A stretch of 64,000 bases of DNA, taken from NCBI RefSeq assembly GCF_000024185.1, contig NC_013790.1, forward strand, positions 620,001-684,000, in the 5' to 3' direction. A program made the position numbers and the translations under genes. Source of the DNA: Methanobrevibacter ruminantium M1. Lineage in GTDB: Archaea; Methanobacteriota; Methanobacteria; Methanobacteriales; Methanobacteriaceae. Below the pieces are notes generated by a model that saw only the letters and a program-made list of their open reading frames with translations, searched no databases and was not told where the DNA came from. Shown in pieces: positions 35,751 through 44,674 of this stretch (positions are counted from its first letter, which is position 1; each line of letters starts with the position of its first letter).

Positions 35751-36707
35751 ATGTTTTTCGAATTATTAATTGTATTCTTATTATGTTTTTTTGGAACCGG
35801 GATCGTAAGTATAGTGTTCCGTTTCTTGGGAAAACGAGGATATATGGGTAATCTATATGAAACAGTCCGAGGAGGGACTCCTAGAGCTGTTGGGATAGTT
35901 CCTTTTATTCTTATCAGTCTCTTTATGCCAAGCGGATTTAATAATCTTGTTTTGGTGATGGGTCTATGTGCCTTAATAGATGATATAATCGGCAGAAAAA
36001 CAATTGCTAATTTGCCGATTGAGATTGGTCAGCTTGCAAGAGGAATAGGCATGCTTTGTGTAATAGGATTAGGATATCCTATTATGGGAGTCTCATCTAT
36101 TTTGGTTGTCCTTTTAATCCAGCCAATGAATATTGCAGATATGCAACCGGGAACTGCTGCAGCTACAACCATTATAATGAGTTTCTTCACTCTTTTAGCT
36201 GTTGTGATTATGCAAGTAGGTCCTGTCTTAGAGATACATCCATATTACTATCCATTGCTTGTTTTAGTTACATGTCTAGCTTATTGTCCTTTGGATTTCG
36301 CTGGAAAGATCATGATGGGTGAGGTAGGTAACCATACCTTTGCAATATCTTTAGGAATCTGTTTTTATGCTCTAGGCGGATTTATAGGAACTTTAATATT
36401 ATTCATTGTAACCACTGGATTGATTGCATATTTAAGAAGATATAATCTCTCTAGATTCCTTATAAATAAATTGCATATTCCAAATCCTACTTTTGGAGAT
36501 TTATTTATGGATGTCTTAACTGGAGGAGGTTTAGGTGACTTATTTAGAAAGATTCTCTTGAAATCAAACCAGTATGATGTTGATAATGAGATATTGATTG
36601 CCCTTGGATTTAGACGGTTATTGTATAATCCTTATTCTCCTAACCTTGAAAAAGTGGTTCAAAAAGATAGTAGAACAAAACGTGCAGATTTAAGAAGGTT
36701 TTATTAG
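35751..36707 (+). CDS. MraY-like GT4-family membrane transferase, candidate pseudomurein precursor enzyme
   Basis: A 318-residue protein with about eight hydrophobic segments. It keeps the skeleton of MraY/WecA-type phosphoglycosyl transferases: VRGGTPRAVGI near residue 40, the DD pair in LCALIDDIIG near 75, NIADMQPGTA near 125 and MGEVGNHTFAISLG near 190, corresponding to the MraY MGDTGS segment. Such enzymes load a sugar-phosphate unit onto a polyprenyl phosphate. In Methanobacteriales homologues are implicated in pseudomurein synthesis. No other pseudomurein ligase gene is adjacent in this window. Confidence 0.75.
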   Translation: MFFELLIVFLLCFFGTGIVSIVFRFLGKRGYMGNLYETVRGGTPRAVGIVPFILISLFMPSGFNNLVLVMGLCALIDDIIGRKTIANLPIEIGQLARGIGMLCVIGLGYPIMGVSSILVVLLIQPMNIADMQPGTAAATTIIMSFFTLLAVVIMQVGPVLEIHPYYYPLLVLVTCLAYCPLDFAGKIMMGEVGNHTFAISLGICFYALGGFIGTLILFIVTTGLIAYLRRYNLSRFLINKLHIPNPTFGDLFMDVLTGGGLGDLFRKILLKSNQYDVDNEILIALGFRRLLYNPYSPNLEKVVQKDSRTKRADLRRFY

Positions 36708-36780
36708 ATTTATTATAATTTAATCCCTTTTTAACTAAATTTATTTAATTTTTTGATGAAATTTAATTTTTATTTCGTTA

Positions 36781-36870
36781 TTTAAAGAGATAATTCTATT
36801 AACTTATTTAAAAAGATTTGATTTTATTTAGTTACTTAAAGAGAAATTTTATTAATTTATTTAAAAAGAT
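36781..36870 (+). repeat. Duplicated ~60 bp block before the nitroreductase
   Basis: TTTAAAGAGATAATTCTATTAACTTATTT and TTAAAGAGAAATTTTATTAATTTATTT, both ending AAAAAGAT, lie about 56-57 bases apart. The second copy ends at the ribosome site GAGG of the nitroreductase gene. Confidence 0.65.
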
Positions 36871-36882
36871 AGAGGAATTTTT

Positions 36883-37428
36883 ATGGCTGATGTTTTTGAT
36901 GTAATTAAGAATAGAAGAGGCGTAAGAGCTTATAAAGATGAGCAAATTGATGATGAGGATATTGAGAAGATATTGCAGGCAGCTATCATGGCTCCTACTG
37001 CAAGGGGAGAGGCTCCATGGCATTTTACTGTAGTTCAAAATAAGGAGCTTCTTGATGAGATCAATGATTCTGTACACAGCATATTAACTAATTCTGGTGA
37101 TGAGCTTCTTGAAGCAATCGCTGCATCTGGCAGAAATGTAATGCACAATGCTCCAACTGTTGTTTTTGTTTCTGCTAAATCAGATGCTACTAATATGCAA
37201 GCAGACTGTTCTGCAGCTATTGAAAATATGCTTCTTGCAGCTGAAGGATTAGACATTGGGTCCTGCTGGTTAGGTCTTGTCGCTTTATTCTTCAGCGTTG
37301 AGGAAAACTTGAAAAAGCTTCACATTCCTGAAGGTTATACTCCATTATACGGTGTTTCCTTAGGATATAAGGTTGAAGAAAACGAACCAAACCCACGCAG
37401 TGATGTTTTGGTTAATTGGTTAAAATAA
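36883..37428 (+). CDS. Nitroreductase family flavoprotein
   Basis: A 181-residue FMN-dependent oxidoreductase of the nitroreductase fold. The N-terminus FDVIKNRRGVRAYKDEQIDDEDIEKILQAAIMAPTARGEAPWHF has the FMN-binding RR.VR and AP(S/T)A segments; IGSCWLGLV near residue 127 and LGYKVEENEPNPR near the end are also typical. Physiological substrate is unknown and may be a quinone or F420/flavin-linked acceptor. AGAGGAATTTTT precedes the ATG. Confidence 0.92.
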   Translation: MADVFDVIKNRRGVRAYKDEQIDDEDIEKILQAAIMAPTARGEAPWHFTVVQNKELLDEINDSVHSILTNSGDELLEAIAASGRNVMHNAPTVVFVSAKSDATNMQADCSAAIENMLLAAEGLDIGSCWLGLVALFFSVEENLKKLHIPEGYTPLYGVSLGYKVEENEPNPRSDVLVNWLK

Positions 37429-37643
37429 GCCTCAAACTTTTAAAAAAAGTTTGATCAAAATTTTTAATATGTTATTTGACTTTTAAACTAATAAAAATAG
37501 TAAAATGGATAAAATAATTAATATTTTATCCTTAAAATTCTTTTTTTTTAACGAGTGCAATTCAACTTTTTTATGAAGTTTTACTCTAAAGAGCGTTATT
37601 TGACTCTAATTTATTTTTTATGCATTTATTATCTACTTTTTAC

Positions 37644-39017
37644 TTACATAATCTTTAAAATTTTATAATAAGCATCAGTAGATGGATGAACTTCTAAAAA
37701 GTCATCAAATGCTTCTTTTTTAATTCCCAAATTCATTAGGAATGCAAGATAAGCTGTATCATCAATTGAAGATGGGGATATCTGGCTTGCTCTTACAATT
37801 TCATCGGTTTCGGTATTTAATGAAATCTTTGTAAGGCCTGTTTCTCCTCTTAGAATTCTCCAAAATGCATGAGGTCCTCCAAGGCCTGGGATGATTACAT
37901 CTTCAATCTTATCTGGGTCTGCTTCTTTATCTGTCTTTTGAGTGAAGCTCACATCCAAATCTAGAGTTAAAGATTGGGGAACAATCATCTCTTCAAATTT
38001 ATTCAAGTATCCAGCCATATTTCTTGCTGCTGAAATTCCCTCTTTTCTAGCATATGGGGTTAAGGTTATTCCTCCGGTGACATCTCCTGCTGCATAGATA
38101 TGGGGTTTTGATGTTTGGAAGAATTCGTTGACCTTGATTGAACCGTCTTCATTCAAATCCACAAGTCCTTTTAGTATTTCAGAATTAGGGACTCTTCCGG
38201 TGGCTATTAATGTTTTGCCTTCAAATTCTCCATTATCTGTTTCGATTGAGTCTTCGTTAATCTTTAGGACATTGGTGTTTTCGTGGATTTCAACATCATT
38301 GATAATCTTTTTGACTACATAACTTTTGATTTCAGGCTCTAGGTCTTTTAGAATTTCGCTTCTTGCAATGATTTTTACCTCGCTTCCAAAGCTTGAAAAG
38401 ATGTTAGAAAGCTCAGTTGCAATTATTCCTCCTCCAACTATGTTTAATTTAGGAGGAACTTCATCTAGATTAATTACATCACTGCTTGTTAGGGCATATT
38501 CTGCTCCAGGGATATTTGGAATGAATGGCCTTGCTCCAGTGGCTATGAGTAAATTTTCTGCTTCAAAGCTCAAAGTTTCTTTTCCCTTGTACTCCTCTTT
38601 TTGAAGCTCGTTGTCATTGTCCAATTTGACGGTAACGATGATTTTCTCATCTTCATCCACTTCTACACTAGCTTCTCCATAGAGAACTTTATTGCTCACG
38701 CTTTCATTTTCTTCTTGGTTAAGTTTACGAAGGAATTTTTGGGTCTTTTTAATGTTTTCACATATGGAATTGTAGTTCAACTCTAAAAGTCCATTGACCA
38801 ATCCCATTTCGGAAAATCTTTGGCAATTCTTCCAAAAGCGGCTGATGTCAGTCAATGCACAGACAACCATGCATCCTTCATTAAGGCAAGTCCCTGCAAT
38901 GTATTTCTTTTCAATTAGTAAGGTTTCCTCACCTAATTTTCCAAGTTCAAATGAAGCAAGTCTTCCTGCAGGGCCTGCTCCAATGACAATGTTTTTTATT
39001 TTTTTAGTTTCTTTCAT
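37644..39017 (-). CDS. Pyridine nucleotide-disulfide oxidoreductase, dihydrolipoamide dehydrogenase-like
   Basis: A 457-residue FAD enzyme. It has GAGPAG at 13-18, a redox disulfide CLNEGC at Cys44/Cys49, an NAD-binding GGGIIATEL near residue 190, ATGRVPNSE, YAAGDVTGG near 305 and a C-terminal dimerisation domain with an HP pair near residue 445 (LEVHPSTDA) in place of the usual HPT. After the disulfide it reads MVVCA rather than the IPSK common in true lipoamide dehydrogenases, so the substrate may differ (a coenzyme A or other thiol disulfide). No 2-oxoacid dehydrogenase genes are close. Confidence 0.85.
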   Translation of the reverse strand: MKETKKIKNIVIGAGPAGRLASFELGKLGEETLLIEKKYIAGTCLNEGCMVVCALTDISRFWKNCQRFSEMGLVNGLLELNYNSICENIKKTQKFLRKLNQEENESVSNKVLYGEASVEVDEDEKIIVTVKLDNDNELQKEEYKGKETLSFEAENLLIATGARPFIPNIPGAEYALTSSDVINLDEVPPKLNIVGGGIIATELSNIFSSFGSEVKIIARSEILKDLEPEIKSYVVKKIINDVEIHENTNVLKINEDSIETDNGEFEGKTLIATGRVPNSEILKGLVDLNEDGSIKVNEFFQTSKPHIYAAGDVTGGITLTPYARKEGISAARNMAGYLNKFEEMIVPQSLTLDLDVSFTQKTDKEADPDKIEDVIIPGLGGPHAFWRILRGETGLTKISLNTETDEIVRASQISPSSIDDTAYLAFLMNLGIKKEAFDDFLEVHPSTDAYYKILKIM

Positions 39018-39349
39018 CGAATCACTTTTGATTGTTTTATGTAATCTAAAATACGTTCATATATCTTTATTTTTTCTAATCTAATGTAGATTGAAGTTTT
39101 ATCCTTAATATAAGTTAAAATATGTTAATAAGTTTTATAATAATTTTTTTATGATTTGCCATAAAGCATAGTAAAAAATTTGTTTGATAAAGATAAAATA
39201 AAAATATTTATATAATGTAAAAACTATAATAGAAATATTAAAAAAGTGATTTTGGATTAAAATAAATTTTTTAAAATTTAATCATTTAATGGGATTAAAT
39301 ATTTTTAAAATTATTTAATTCGTTAAAAATAAAAAAGGAGAATGATGTT
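39018..39349. other. Divergent promoter region of the disulfide reductase and hypC
   Basis: 332 bases, no gene. A good box A (ATATTTATATAATG, near 39205) would start the hypC transcript around 39235, leaving a leader of about 115 nt that ends in AAAGGAG. Confidence 0.55.
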
Positions 39350-39616
39350 ATGTGTATTGCTGCACCAGCTAAAATTGTAGAAATCGATACAGAATCTAAC
39401 ATTTGTGCTGCTGATTTTGGAGGAGTCAGACAAAATGCAAAATTGGATCTTCTTCCAGATGCTGAAATTGGCGATTATGTTTTAATTCATGCAGGATATG
39501 CTATAGAAAAACTATCCGAAGAAGCCGCTAAGGAATCTTTAGAGTCTTGGAATGAATTAATGGAAATGTTAGATGAAGAAGACAGAGAACGTGAATTACA
39601 AATGAATGGCTTATAA
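39350..39616 (+). CDS. hypC: Hydrogenase maturation chaperone HypC
   Basis: An 88-residue HypC/HupF family protein. It begins MCIAAPAKIVEID, with the essential Cys2 that binds the Fe(CN)2CO unit with HypD; the small beta-barrel core includes DFGGVRQNAKLDLLPDAEIGDYVLIHAGYAIEKL, and a helical acidic tail follows. It serves NiFe-hydrogenase assembly, needed for hydrogen-dependent methanogenesis. AAAGGAGAATGATGTT precedes the ATG. Other hyp genes are not in the window. Confidence 0.95.
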   Translation: MCIAAPAKIVEIDTESNICAADFGGVRQNAKLDLLPDAEIGDYVLIHAGYAIEKLSEEAAKESLESWNELMEMLDEEDRERELQMNGL

Positions 39617-39676
39617 GTCCATTCTATTTTTAATTTTATTATTTTTTATAATATTTTATAATCTTTTAACTATTTT

Positions 39677-39755
39677 TAATAATTATTTGTTTGATTAACT
39701 TTAATTAGGCTATTTTAATAATTATTTGTTTAATTATCTTTAATTAAGCTATTTT
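39677..39755 (+). repeat. Two 39 bp repeats after hypC
   Basis: Units starting TAATAATTATTTGTTT, with CTTTAATTA(G/A)GCTATTT at the end, begin at 39677 and 39716, exactly 39 bases apart with three or four differences. They lie between hypC and the HD protein. Confidence 0.85.
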
Positions 39756-39798
39756 TACTTATTTTTAATCTTTAAATTCTAATTCAATATGTGGTTCT

Positions 39799-40293
39799 AT
39801 GTGTGAGGAAATTAAGTTATTGAAGGATTTGGGATGTCCAGAATGGGTTATAGAACATTCTAAAGGTGTTTCAAGAAAAGCAGTTCAAATAGCGAGCAAT
39901 TTTGATGATGTTGATATTGAGCTTGTAAGAGTTGGAGGTCTTTTGCATGATATCGGAAGATCTAAAACCAATTCAATTGAGCATGCAGTCATTGGAGCAA
40001 AAATAGTTTCTGATTTGGGCTATTCTCAAGAGATAGTCAATATTGTTGAAAGGCATATTGGAACTGGGCTAACTGAAGAGGATGCTAAGGAATTGGGACT
40101 TCCTATAAAGGATTACACTCCTCAGACTCTTGAAGAGAAGATAGTTTCTCATGCAGATAATCTTTTTAATGGTGCAGATGAGGTTGATGTTGATTTTACC
40201 ATCAATAAATGGAAAAGAAAGTTAGGTGAAAATCATCCATCAATTGAGAAAATAAAAGAGATTCATGAAGAGTTGGTTGGTCGTTTTGAGTAA
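39799..40293 (+). CDS. HD domain hydrolase (TIGR00295-type)
   Basis: A 164-residue HD-domain protein. Metal ligands are visible in a pattern H...HD...D: a His in EHSKGVSRKAV near residue 20, GLLHDIGRSK near 50, EHAVIGAKI and ERHIGTG further on, and SHADNLFNGADEV near 120. Domains of this sort hydrolyse phosphoesters of nucleotides or cyclic nucleotides; the true substrate is unknown. The archaeal group TIGR00295 has this length. The ribosome site GTGG is weak. Confidence 0.85.
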   Translation: MCEEIKLLKDLGCPEWVIEHSKGVSRKAVQIASNFDDVDIELVRVGGLLHDIGRSKTNSIEHAVIGAKIVSDLGYSQEIVNIVERHIGTGLTEEDAKELGLPIKDYTPQTLEEKIVSHADNLFNGADEVDVDFTINKWKRKLGENHPSIEKIKEIHEELVGRFE

Positions 40294-40526
40294 TATTCTA
40301 AATGGTTTTGACTAATCTCTAAATATGGGTCAGTTTTATTTTGATTTAAATTTTGATTAACTATTTATTTAAGAAATATAAAAATATTAATATTTAAACA
40401 ATAAACCTTTTTTATTATTAATTTTATTTCTAATTTATAATTTTGATTTAATTAATGATTTAGGCAATAAACACTTGTTTAACATTCTTTATTATCATTT
40501 TAATATTTAATTTTACGAGGAAAAAT

Positions 40527-41435
40527 ATGAAAGTTATTTGTACAGTTGACGAGTCCTTATACAGGCCAGAAGTAGTTCGTTGGAGAGAAAGAATGGCTAT
40601 GATGGAGCCATTAGGTGAAGTGGTTGTAGCGCTTCCTTGCAGTATGAAAAAGCCATATTCCAATTCACAGTCTCATCAGAAATTTAAAAGAGCTACCAAA
40701 GGCTATCAGGAAGTTATAGTTACCTCTCCATTTGGTATTTGTCCTCGTGAAATGGAAAACACTTTCCCAATTCAGTCTTATGATGTGACAGTCTCTGGAG
40801 ATTGGAGCTTTGATGAGGTGAGAATCTCTGGTGAGTTGTTACGTGATTATGTAGGAGATAAGCCTGTCATTGCCAATGTTCATGGAGGCTATGAAGAGGT
40901 TTGCCGTGAATACCTTGACAATTGTGTTTATGTCTGTCAGGATGGACGTCCTACCTCTCCTGATTCAATCTATCATTTAAGGGAAGAGCTTAAAAAGTAT
41001 TCTAAGGTCAAACATAGGGATAAGGTTTTAAATGAACTTAGATCCATTGCAAAATATCAGTTTGGTCCTGAAGCATATAAGATAATTAGCGATGATGTTG
41101 TTGCTAAGGGAAGGTATCATAGGACTATCTATAGCGAGGGAAAGCAATTGGCTCTTTTAAATAGGGATATTGGATTGTATACTCTCAATTTGGAAGGTGG
41201 AAGAAGACTTGCAGAGCTTGACATTCATGTTGTTGAGATTGATTTTGACTTAAAGACTAATTCTGTATTTGCGCCAGGAATTTCCAATGCTGATTTGAGC
41301 ATCGTTCCAAAGGACGAGGTTGTTGTTGTAAGGGACGGTGAAGTGGTAGGTGTTGGAAAGGCTGTCTTAACTGGAAAAGAGATGATTGAGTCTACTAGTG
41401 GAATCGGTGTAAAGATAAGGCATAGGAAAAAATAA
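40527..41435 (+). CDS. arcS: Archaeosine synthase-like protein (ArcS core plus PUA domain)
   Basis: ArcS finishes archaeosine by modifying preQ0-tRNA with lysine, working with the radical SAM protein RaSEA. This 302-residue protein has the ArcS core signature PCSMKKPYSNSQSHQKF near residue 37, EVIVTSPFGICPREMENTFP and FGPEAYKI. It ends in a C-terminal PUA domain (about residues 228-302, with PGISNADLSIVPKDEVVVV). The long TGT-like N-terminal part of full ArcS is absent, so this is a short form. It ties in with queC, queD and queE at the left of the window. ACGAGGAAAAAT precedes the ATG. Confidence 0.8.
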   Translation: MKVICTVDESLYRPEVVRWRERMAMMEPLGEVVVALPCSMKKPYSNSQSHQKFKRATKGYQEVIVTSPFGICPREMENTFPIQSYDVTVSGDWSFDEVRISGELLRDYVGDKPVIANVHGGYEEVCREYLDNCVYVCQDGRPTSPDSIYHLREELKKYSKVKHRDKVLNELRSIAKYQFGPEAYKIISDDVVAKGRYHRTIYSEGKQLALLNRDIGLYTLNLEGGRRLAELDIHVVEIDFDLKTNSVFAPGISNADLSIVPKDEVVVVRDGEVVGVGKAVLTGKEMIESTSGIGVKIRHRKK

Positions 41436-41752
41436 TTATTTTAAATGTCTTATTTTTTTATTTAAACTTTATATGTTGATTTTAACTGATTTTACTCAGT
41501 TTTATTTTTTATTTTTTCTTTTAATATATTCTATTCTGTTTTAATATATTTTTATTTTCTTTTATTCTTTTTAGAAAACTGGATTTGCTTGAATAAGTAT
41601 AAATATTATTAAAACAATAGTTATATTATTAACTTTTTGTAAGAGAAATAAGATTTTAAATTTTCATTTGAAATTTAAATAAAAAGATCTTAAGTTCTTA
41701 AGTTCAAGTTTTAAGTTAATTTAATTATTATAAAAAAAATTGAGGAGATAAA
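41436..41752 (+). other. Gap before the MIP18 gene
   Basis: 317 bases with no gene. A possible box A (AAGTATAAATATT) is near 41596. Just upstream of the ribosome site TTAAGTTC is repeated at 41690 and 41698, within TCTTAAGTTCTTAAGTTC; it may be chance. Confidence 0.4.
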
Positions 41753-42040
41753 ATGTCTGAAGAATTAGCACTTGCTGTTAAAGATGCAGTTTCTGTAGTA
41801 AACGACCCTCACATGGGTGTAAGTATTGTAGATATGGGTATTGTACAATCTATTGCAATTGAAGGTTCAACTGCTGAATTGGTAATCAAACCTACCAATC
41901 CTGGTTGTATGAGTGTTACTCGTATTGCAGCTCAAGCTAAAGCTGAAGCTTTAAAAGTTGAAGGTATCGATAAGGTAAAAATTATTATTGAAGGTCATGT
42001 AATGGCTGATTCTCTTAATGAGATGCTCAATAGAGATTAA
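41753..42040 (+). CDS. MIP18/DUF59 family iron-sulfur assembly protein
   Basis: A 95-residue protein with the domain found in SufT, PaaD and eukaryotic CIA2. It begins with AVKDAVSVVNDPHMGVSIVDMGIVQSIAIEG and has PTNPGCMSVTRIAAQA with the conserved cysteine near residue 50. It probably helps deliver iron-sulfur clusters to target proteins. GAGGAGATAAA precedes the ATG. Confidence 0.92.
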   Translation: MSEELALAVKDAVSVVNDPHMGVSIVDMGIVQSIAIEGSTAELVIKPTNPGCMSVTRIAAQAKAEALKVEGIDKVKIIIEGHVMADSLNEMLNRD

Positions 42041-42098
42041 ATAATTTTTTATTTTTAATTCGAGCTTTAGATTTTGTTGTAGTGTATTAATCAAAAGA

Positions 42099-42108
42099 TT
42101 TATATACT
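42099..42108 (+). promoter_or_regulatory. TATA box upstream of the tRNA-Ile gene
   Basis: TTTATATACT is an archaeal consensus box A. The expected start near 42130 would leave a 5' leader of about 55 nt on the pre-tRNA. A second weaker AT box (GATATAATT) is near 42164. Confidence 0.5.
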
Positions 42109-42184
42109 ACCTTTTACAAACTCTATAATATCTGAAAATTAAACTTACTTTTTCTGATTTTTAGATATAATTTTTTTTACGCAT

Positions 42185-42259
<75 letters not shown>

Positions 42260-42533
42260 CTTATTTTCACTATTTTTAATATTTTTTTATTTTTACTGCC
42301 TACTTTAGGTTATCTGCTTAAGAAATCTTTTTTTAATCAATTTCTTAAAATCAAAGGGATCTGATGCTTTTTTGATTATAATTTTACTTATCTTGTTTTG
42401 TTTTAACTTTTCTTTTATTTTTTAATATTTTGTATAAATTTATAGATTATTGTATTAAATTGTACATTCTTAAATTAATATATACATTTATATACTTAAA
42501 AGTACAAAATATTTATAAGAATAAGGTGGTAGT

Positions 42534-43037
42534 ATGTGGGAAAGTTTAAATTCAAAATTTAGCAAATATCCTGCAAGAATGACTGTGGCTCAAAAGATGT
42601 TTGAGCTAGGTTTAAGAATCGGTGAAGACAATAAGATTTATTGCGGAAATCTTAAGATCAGTGATTCTGCTTTAGCTGCAGCTGCAAATGTGGATCGTAG
42701 AGTTATTAAATCTACAGTTAATGTAATTGTTCAAGATGAAGATTTATTTGAGGTCTTTTCAAACATTGTCCCTGCAGGAACATTGCTTAAAAACATTGCA
42801 AAAAATTTAGGATTAGGTGTAGTTGAAATAGAAGCTGGAGAAGAAAGCGAAGGTATTTTGGCTGCTGTAGCTACAACAATGAGCGAACATGATATAGACA
42901 TTCGTCAAGCTTATGCTGGAGACACTAAATTTGAAGGAAATCCTGTTTTGACTATTATTACTGAAAATCCAATTCCAGGTGAACTTTTAAATGAATTTAT
43001 TAAGATAAATGGAGTTTTAAAGGTTTCAGTTTTATAA
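42534..43037 (+). CDS. ACT-domain amino-acid regulator (COG2150-like)
   Basis: A 167-residue protein with an N-terminal helix-turn-helix part (residues about 15-70, including LKISDSALAAAANVDRRVIKSTVNVI) and a C-terminal ACT domain. The ACT domain (about residues 80-167) reads AAVATTMSEHDIDIRQAYAGDTKFEGNPVLTIITE. Such archaeal proteins are assigned to regulators of amino-acid metabolism that bind a small effector. It lies just after tRNA-Ile. AAGGTGGT precedes the ATG. Confidence 0.8.
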   Translation: MWESLNSKFSKYPARMTVAQKMFELGLRIGEDNKIYCGNLKISDSALAAAANVDRRVIKSTVNVIVQDEDLFEVFSNIVPAGTLLKNIAKNLGLGVVEIEAGEESEGILAAVATTMSEHDIDIRQAYAGDTKFEGNPVLTIITENPIPGELLNEFIKINGVLKVSVL

Positions 43038-43460
43038 TTTGATTTGTTTGGCTATTGGCCATTATTTTTTCTTTTTTTCTTATATTTTTAGTTCTTTTAA
43101 TTTGAGTTCTATTTATTTTTCAAAGTTCTATTTTTTTCTTTATATTTTTAGTTCTTTTAATTTGATTTCTATTATTTTTTTTCAATGTTCTATTTTTTTT
43201 AAATTTTTTTTATAAAGATGTTTGATTCTATTTATTTTCCAAGTTTTATTTTTTTTAAATTTTTATAAAAACATTAAGTTTATAAAATAGTAAACATATA
43301 AATACTATTAATATACTTATTAGATTACTTTTTAAATTATTAAGATTATACGTAATTTCTTATATTTTTATTTTTACAAATTACTTATTTTAGAATTTAA
43401 AATTAATTTAATTAATTTTTTAATTTATTTAAATTTAAATATATATAAGGAAGACTATAT
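43038..43460 (+). repeat. 60 bp tandem repeat after the ACT regulator, and the TFE upstream region
   Basis: TTCTTATATTTTTAGTTC followed by TTTTAATTTGA(G/T)TTCT occurs at about 43078 and 43138, exactly 60 bases apart. A second smaller repeat around TTTATTTTCCAAGTTTTATT / TTCAATGTTCTATTT follows. The gap has no gene. The right part has several TATA-like boxes for the TFE-like gene. Confidence 0.85.
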
Positions 43461-44534
43461 ATGCTAAGCGATCCTATTATTCAAAAGAATTTTCCGGGAA
43501 CATTTGAATTCGAAGAGGCCATGGTTATTATTGATTGTCTAAAGGAATGGCCTAAAAGCAGATTATGTGATGATAAAGCTATTGCAAGGAAAGCCGCTAA
43601 GACAATTGACATAGACATTAAGACAGTTAGGGATGTTCTTGCTTTACTTGAAGTAAATAACTGTGCTTATAATATAAAGATTAATGAGCTATGCATTAAA
43701 TTAATTAAGCATTATCGTTCTGGAAAACTTACTCATAAGAAGATTGCTAAAAAACTTAAGATAGATGATAATATTGTTGATCAGTTCATTGAAGAAAATG
43801 AATCTCTTTTAGAAGAAACTAAAAAGACTTATTCTCAAGAAACTTTAATGGCTTTAAATGATAGTTTCAATGACTTTATTAAAGGAAGGAAACCTCTTAA
43901 AATAAATAAGGATGAAGAGGAAGATAATCCAGATGAAGATTCTAAAGATGAAAAGGCTACAGATGAAGAGTTCAAATCTGGAGAAGTAGAAATTAAAGAG
44001 GAAGTTGAAGAAACCAAAGAAGAAGAGGAAGTAGAGGAAGAAAAACCTGCTAAAAAGAGAACTGTTAATCAAAAGTTCTGGTATCTTACCTTTGATGAAG
44101 TAATCGATTGCCTTAAGAACGGATATGCTACAGATGAAGAAATATCTGAAAAAATCGGTTGCAAGTTAAATATCGTAAGAAAAATCCTTTACAGCTTATA
44201 TGACATGCATTTAGCAAGCTATAAGAGGGATAAGGATAAGGAAACCCAATGGTATACTTACGATTGGAAATTCAATGAAAGCGAATATAAAAAATTAGAA
44301 TTGAATATTGCAAGTGCCGAACTTAAGAAGCTAAATGAAGATTTAGAATATGAAGCGAACAATATGTTCTTCATTTGTCCTGTGGGACACTACCGTCTTG
44401 ACTTTGAGGACGCTTCCACTGTCGAATTTATTTGTCCTGAATGTGGGGCAGAATTAGAATTTGATGACAATTCTGAAGTTGTTGAAGCTTTGAAGGACCA
44501 GATTGCATATATTGAAGAAATGATTTCTGAATAG
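43461..44534 (+). CDS. Transcription factor E (TFE-alpha)-like protein with a long N-terminal extension
   Basis: A 357-residue protein. Residues about 205-357 match archaeal TFE: a winged helix (DEVIDCLKNGYATDEEISEKIGCKLNIVRKILYSLYD), then YKRDKDKETQWYTYDW, a coiled helix and a zinc ribbon. Typical TFE is only about 160-190 residues. Residues 1-60 resemble another degenerate copy of the same winged helix, residues 80-115 another HTH-like stretch, and 146-200 is a very acidic linker. In the ribbon the first pair reads CPVGH (Cys306, then Gly/His310) instead of CxxC; the second pair is intact (Cys325, Cys328). TFE aids promoter opening with TBP, TFB and RNA polymerase. Confidence 0.75.
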   Translation: MLSDPIIQKNFPGTFEFEEAMVIIDCLKEWPKSRLCDDKAIARKAAKTIDIDIKTVRDVLALLEVNNCAYNIKINELCIKLIKHYRSGKLTHKKIAKKLKIDDNIVDQFIEENESLLEETKKTYSQETLMALNDSFNDFIKGRKPLKINKDEEEDNPDEDSKDEKATDEEFKSGEVEIKEEVEETKEEEEVEEEKPAKKRTVNQKFWYLTFDEVIDCLKNGYATDEEISEKIGCKLNIVRKILYSLYDMHLASYKRDKDKETQWYTYDWKFNESEYKKLELNIASAELKKLNEDLEYEANNMFFICPVGHYRLDFEDASTVEFICPECGAELEFDDNSEVVEALKDQIAYIEEMISE

Positions 44535-44544
44535 GCTCTTTTTT

Positions 44545-44645
44545 ATTATTTCTTCATTTATTTTATTTTTTTTTAATTTTTACTTTCTGATTTTTTTTAT
44601 TATTTTTTTTTATATTTTTTTTAATTTTTACTTTCTGATTTTTGT
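44545..44645 (+). repeat. Two ~48 bp T-rich repeats between convergent genes
   Basis: TAATTTTTACTTTCTGATTTTT begins near 44574 and again near 44622, 48 bases apart, within runs of T. TTCTGA also occurs in the last codons of the TFE-like gene. Confidence 0.75.
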
Positions 44646-44674
44646 TTTTATTATTTTTTTGTCTTTATTTATCA

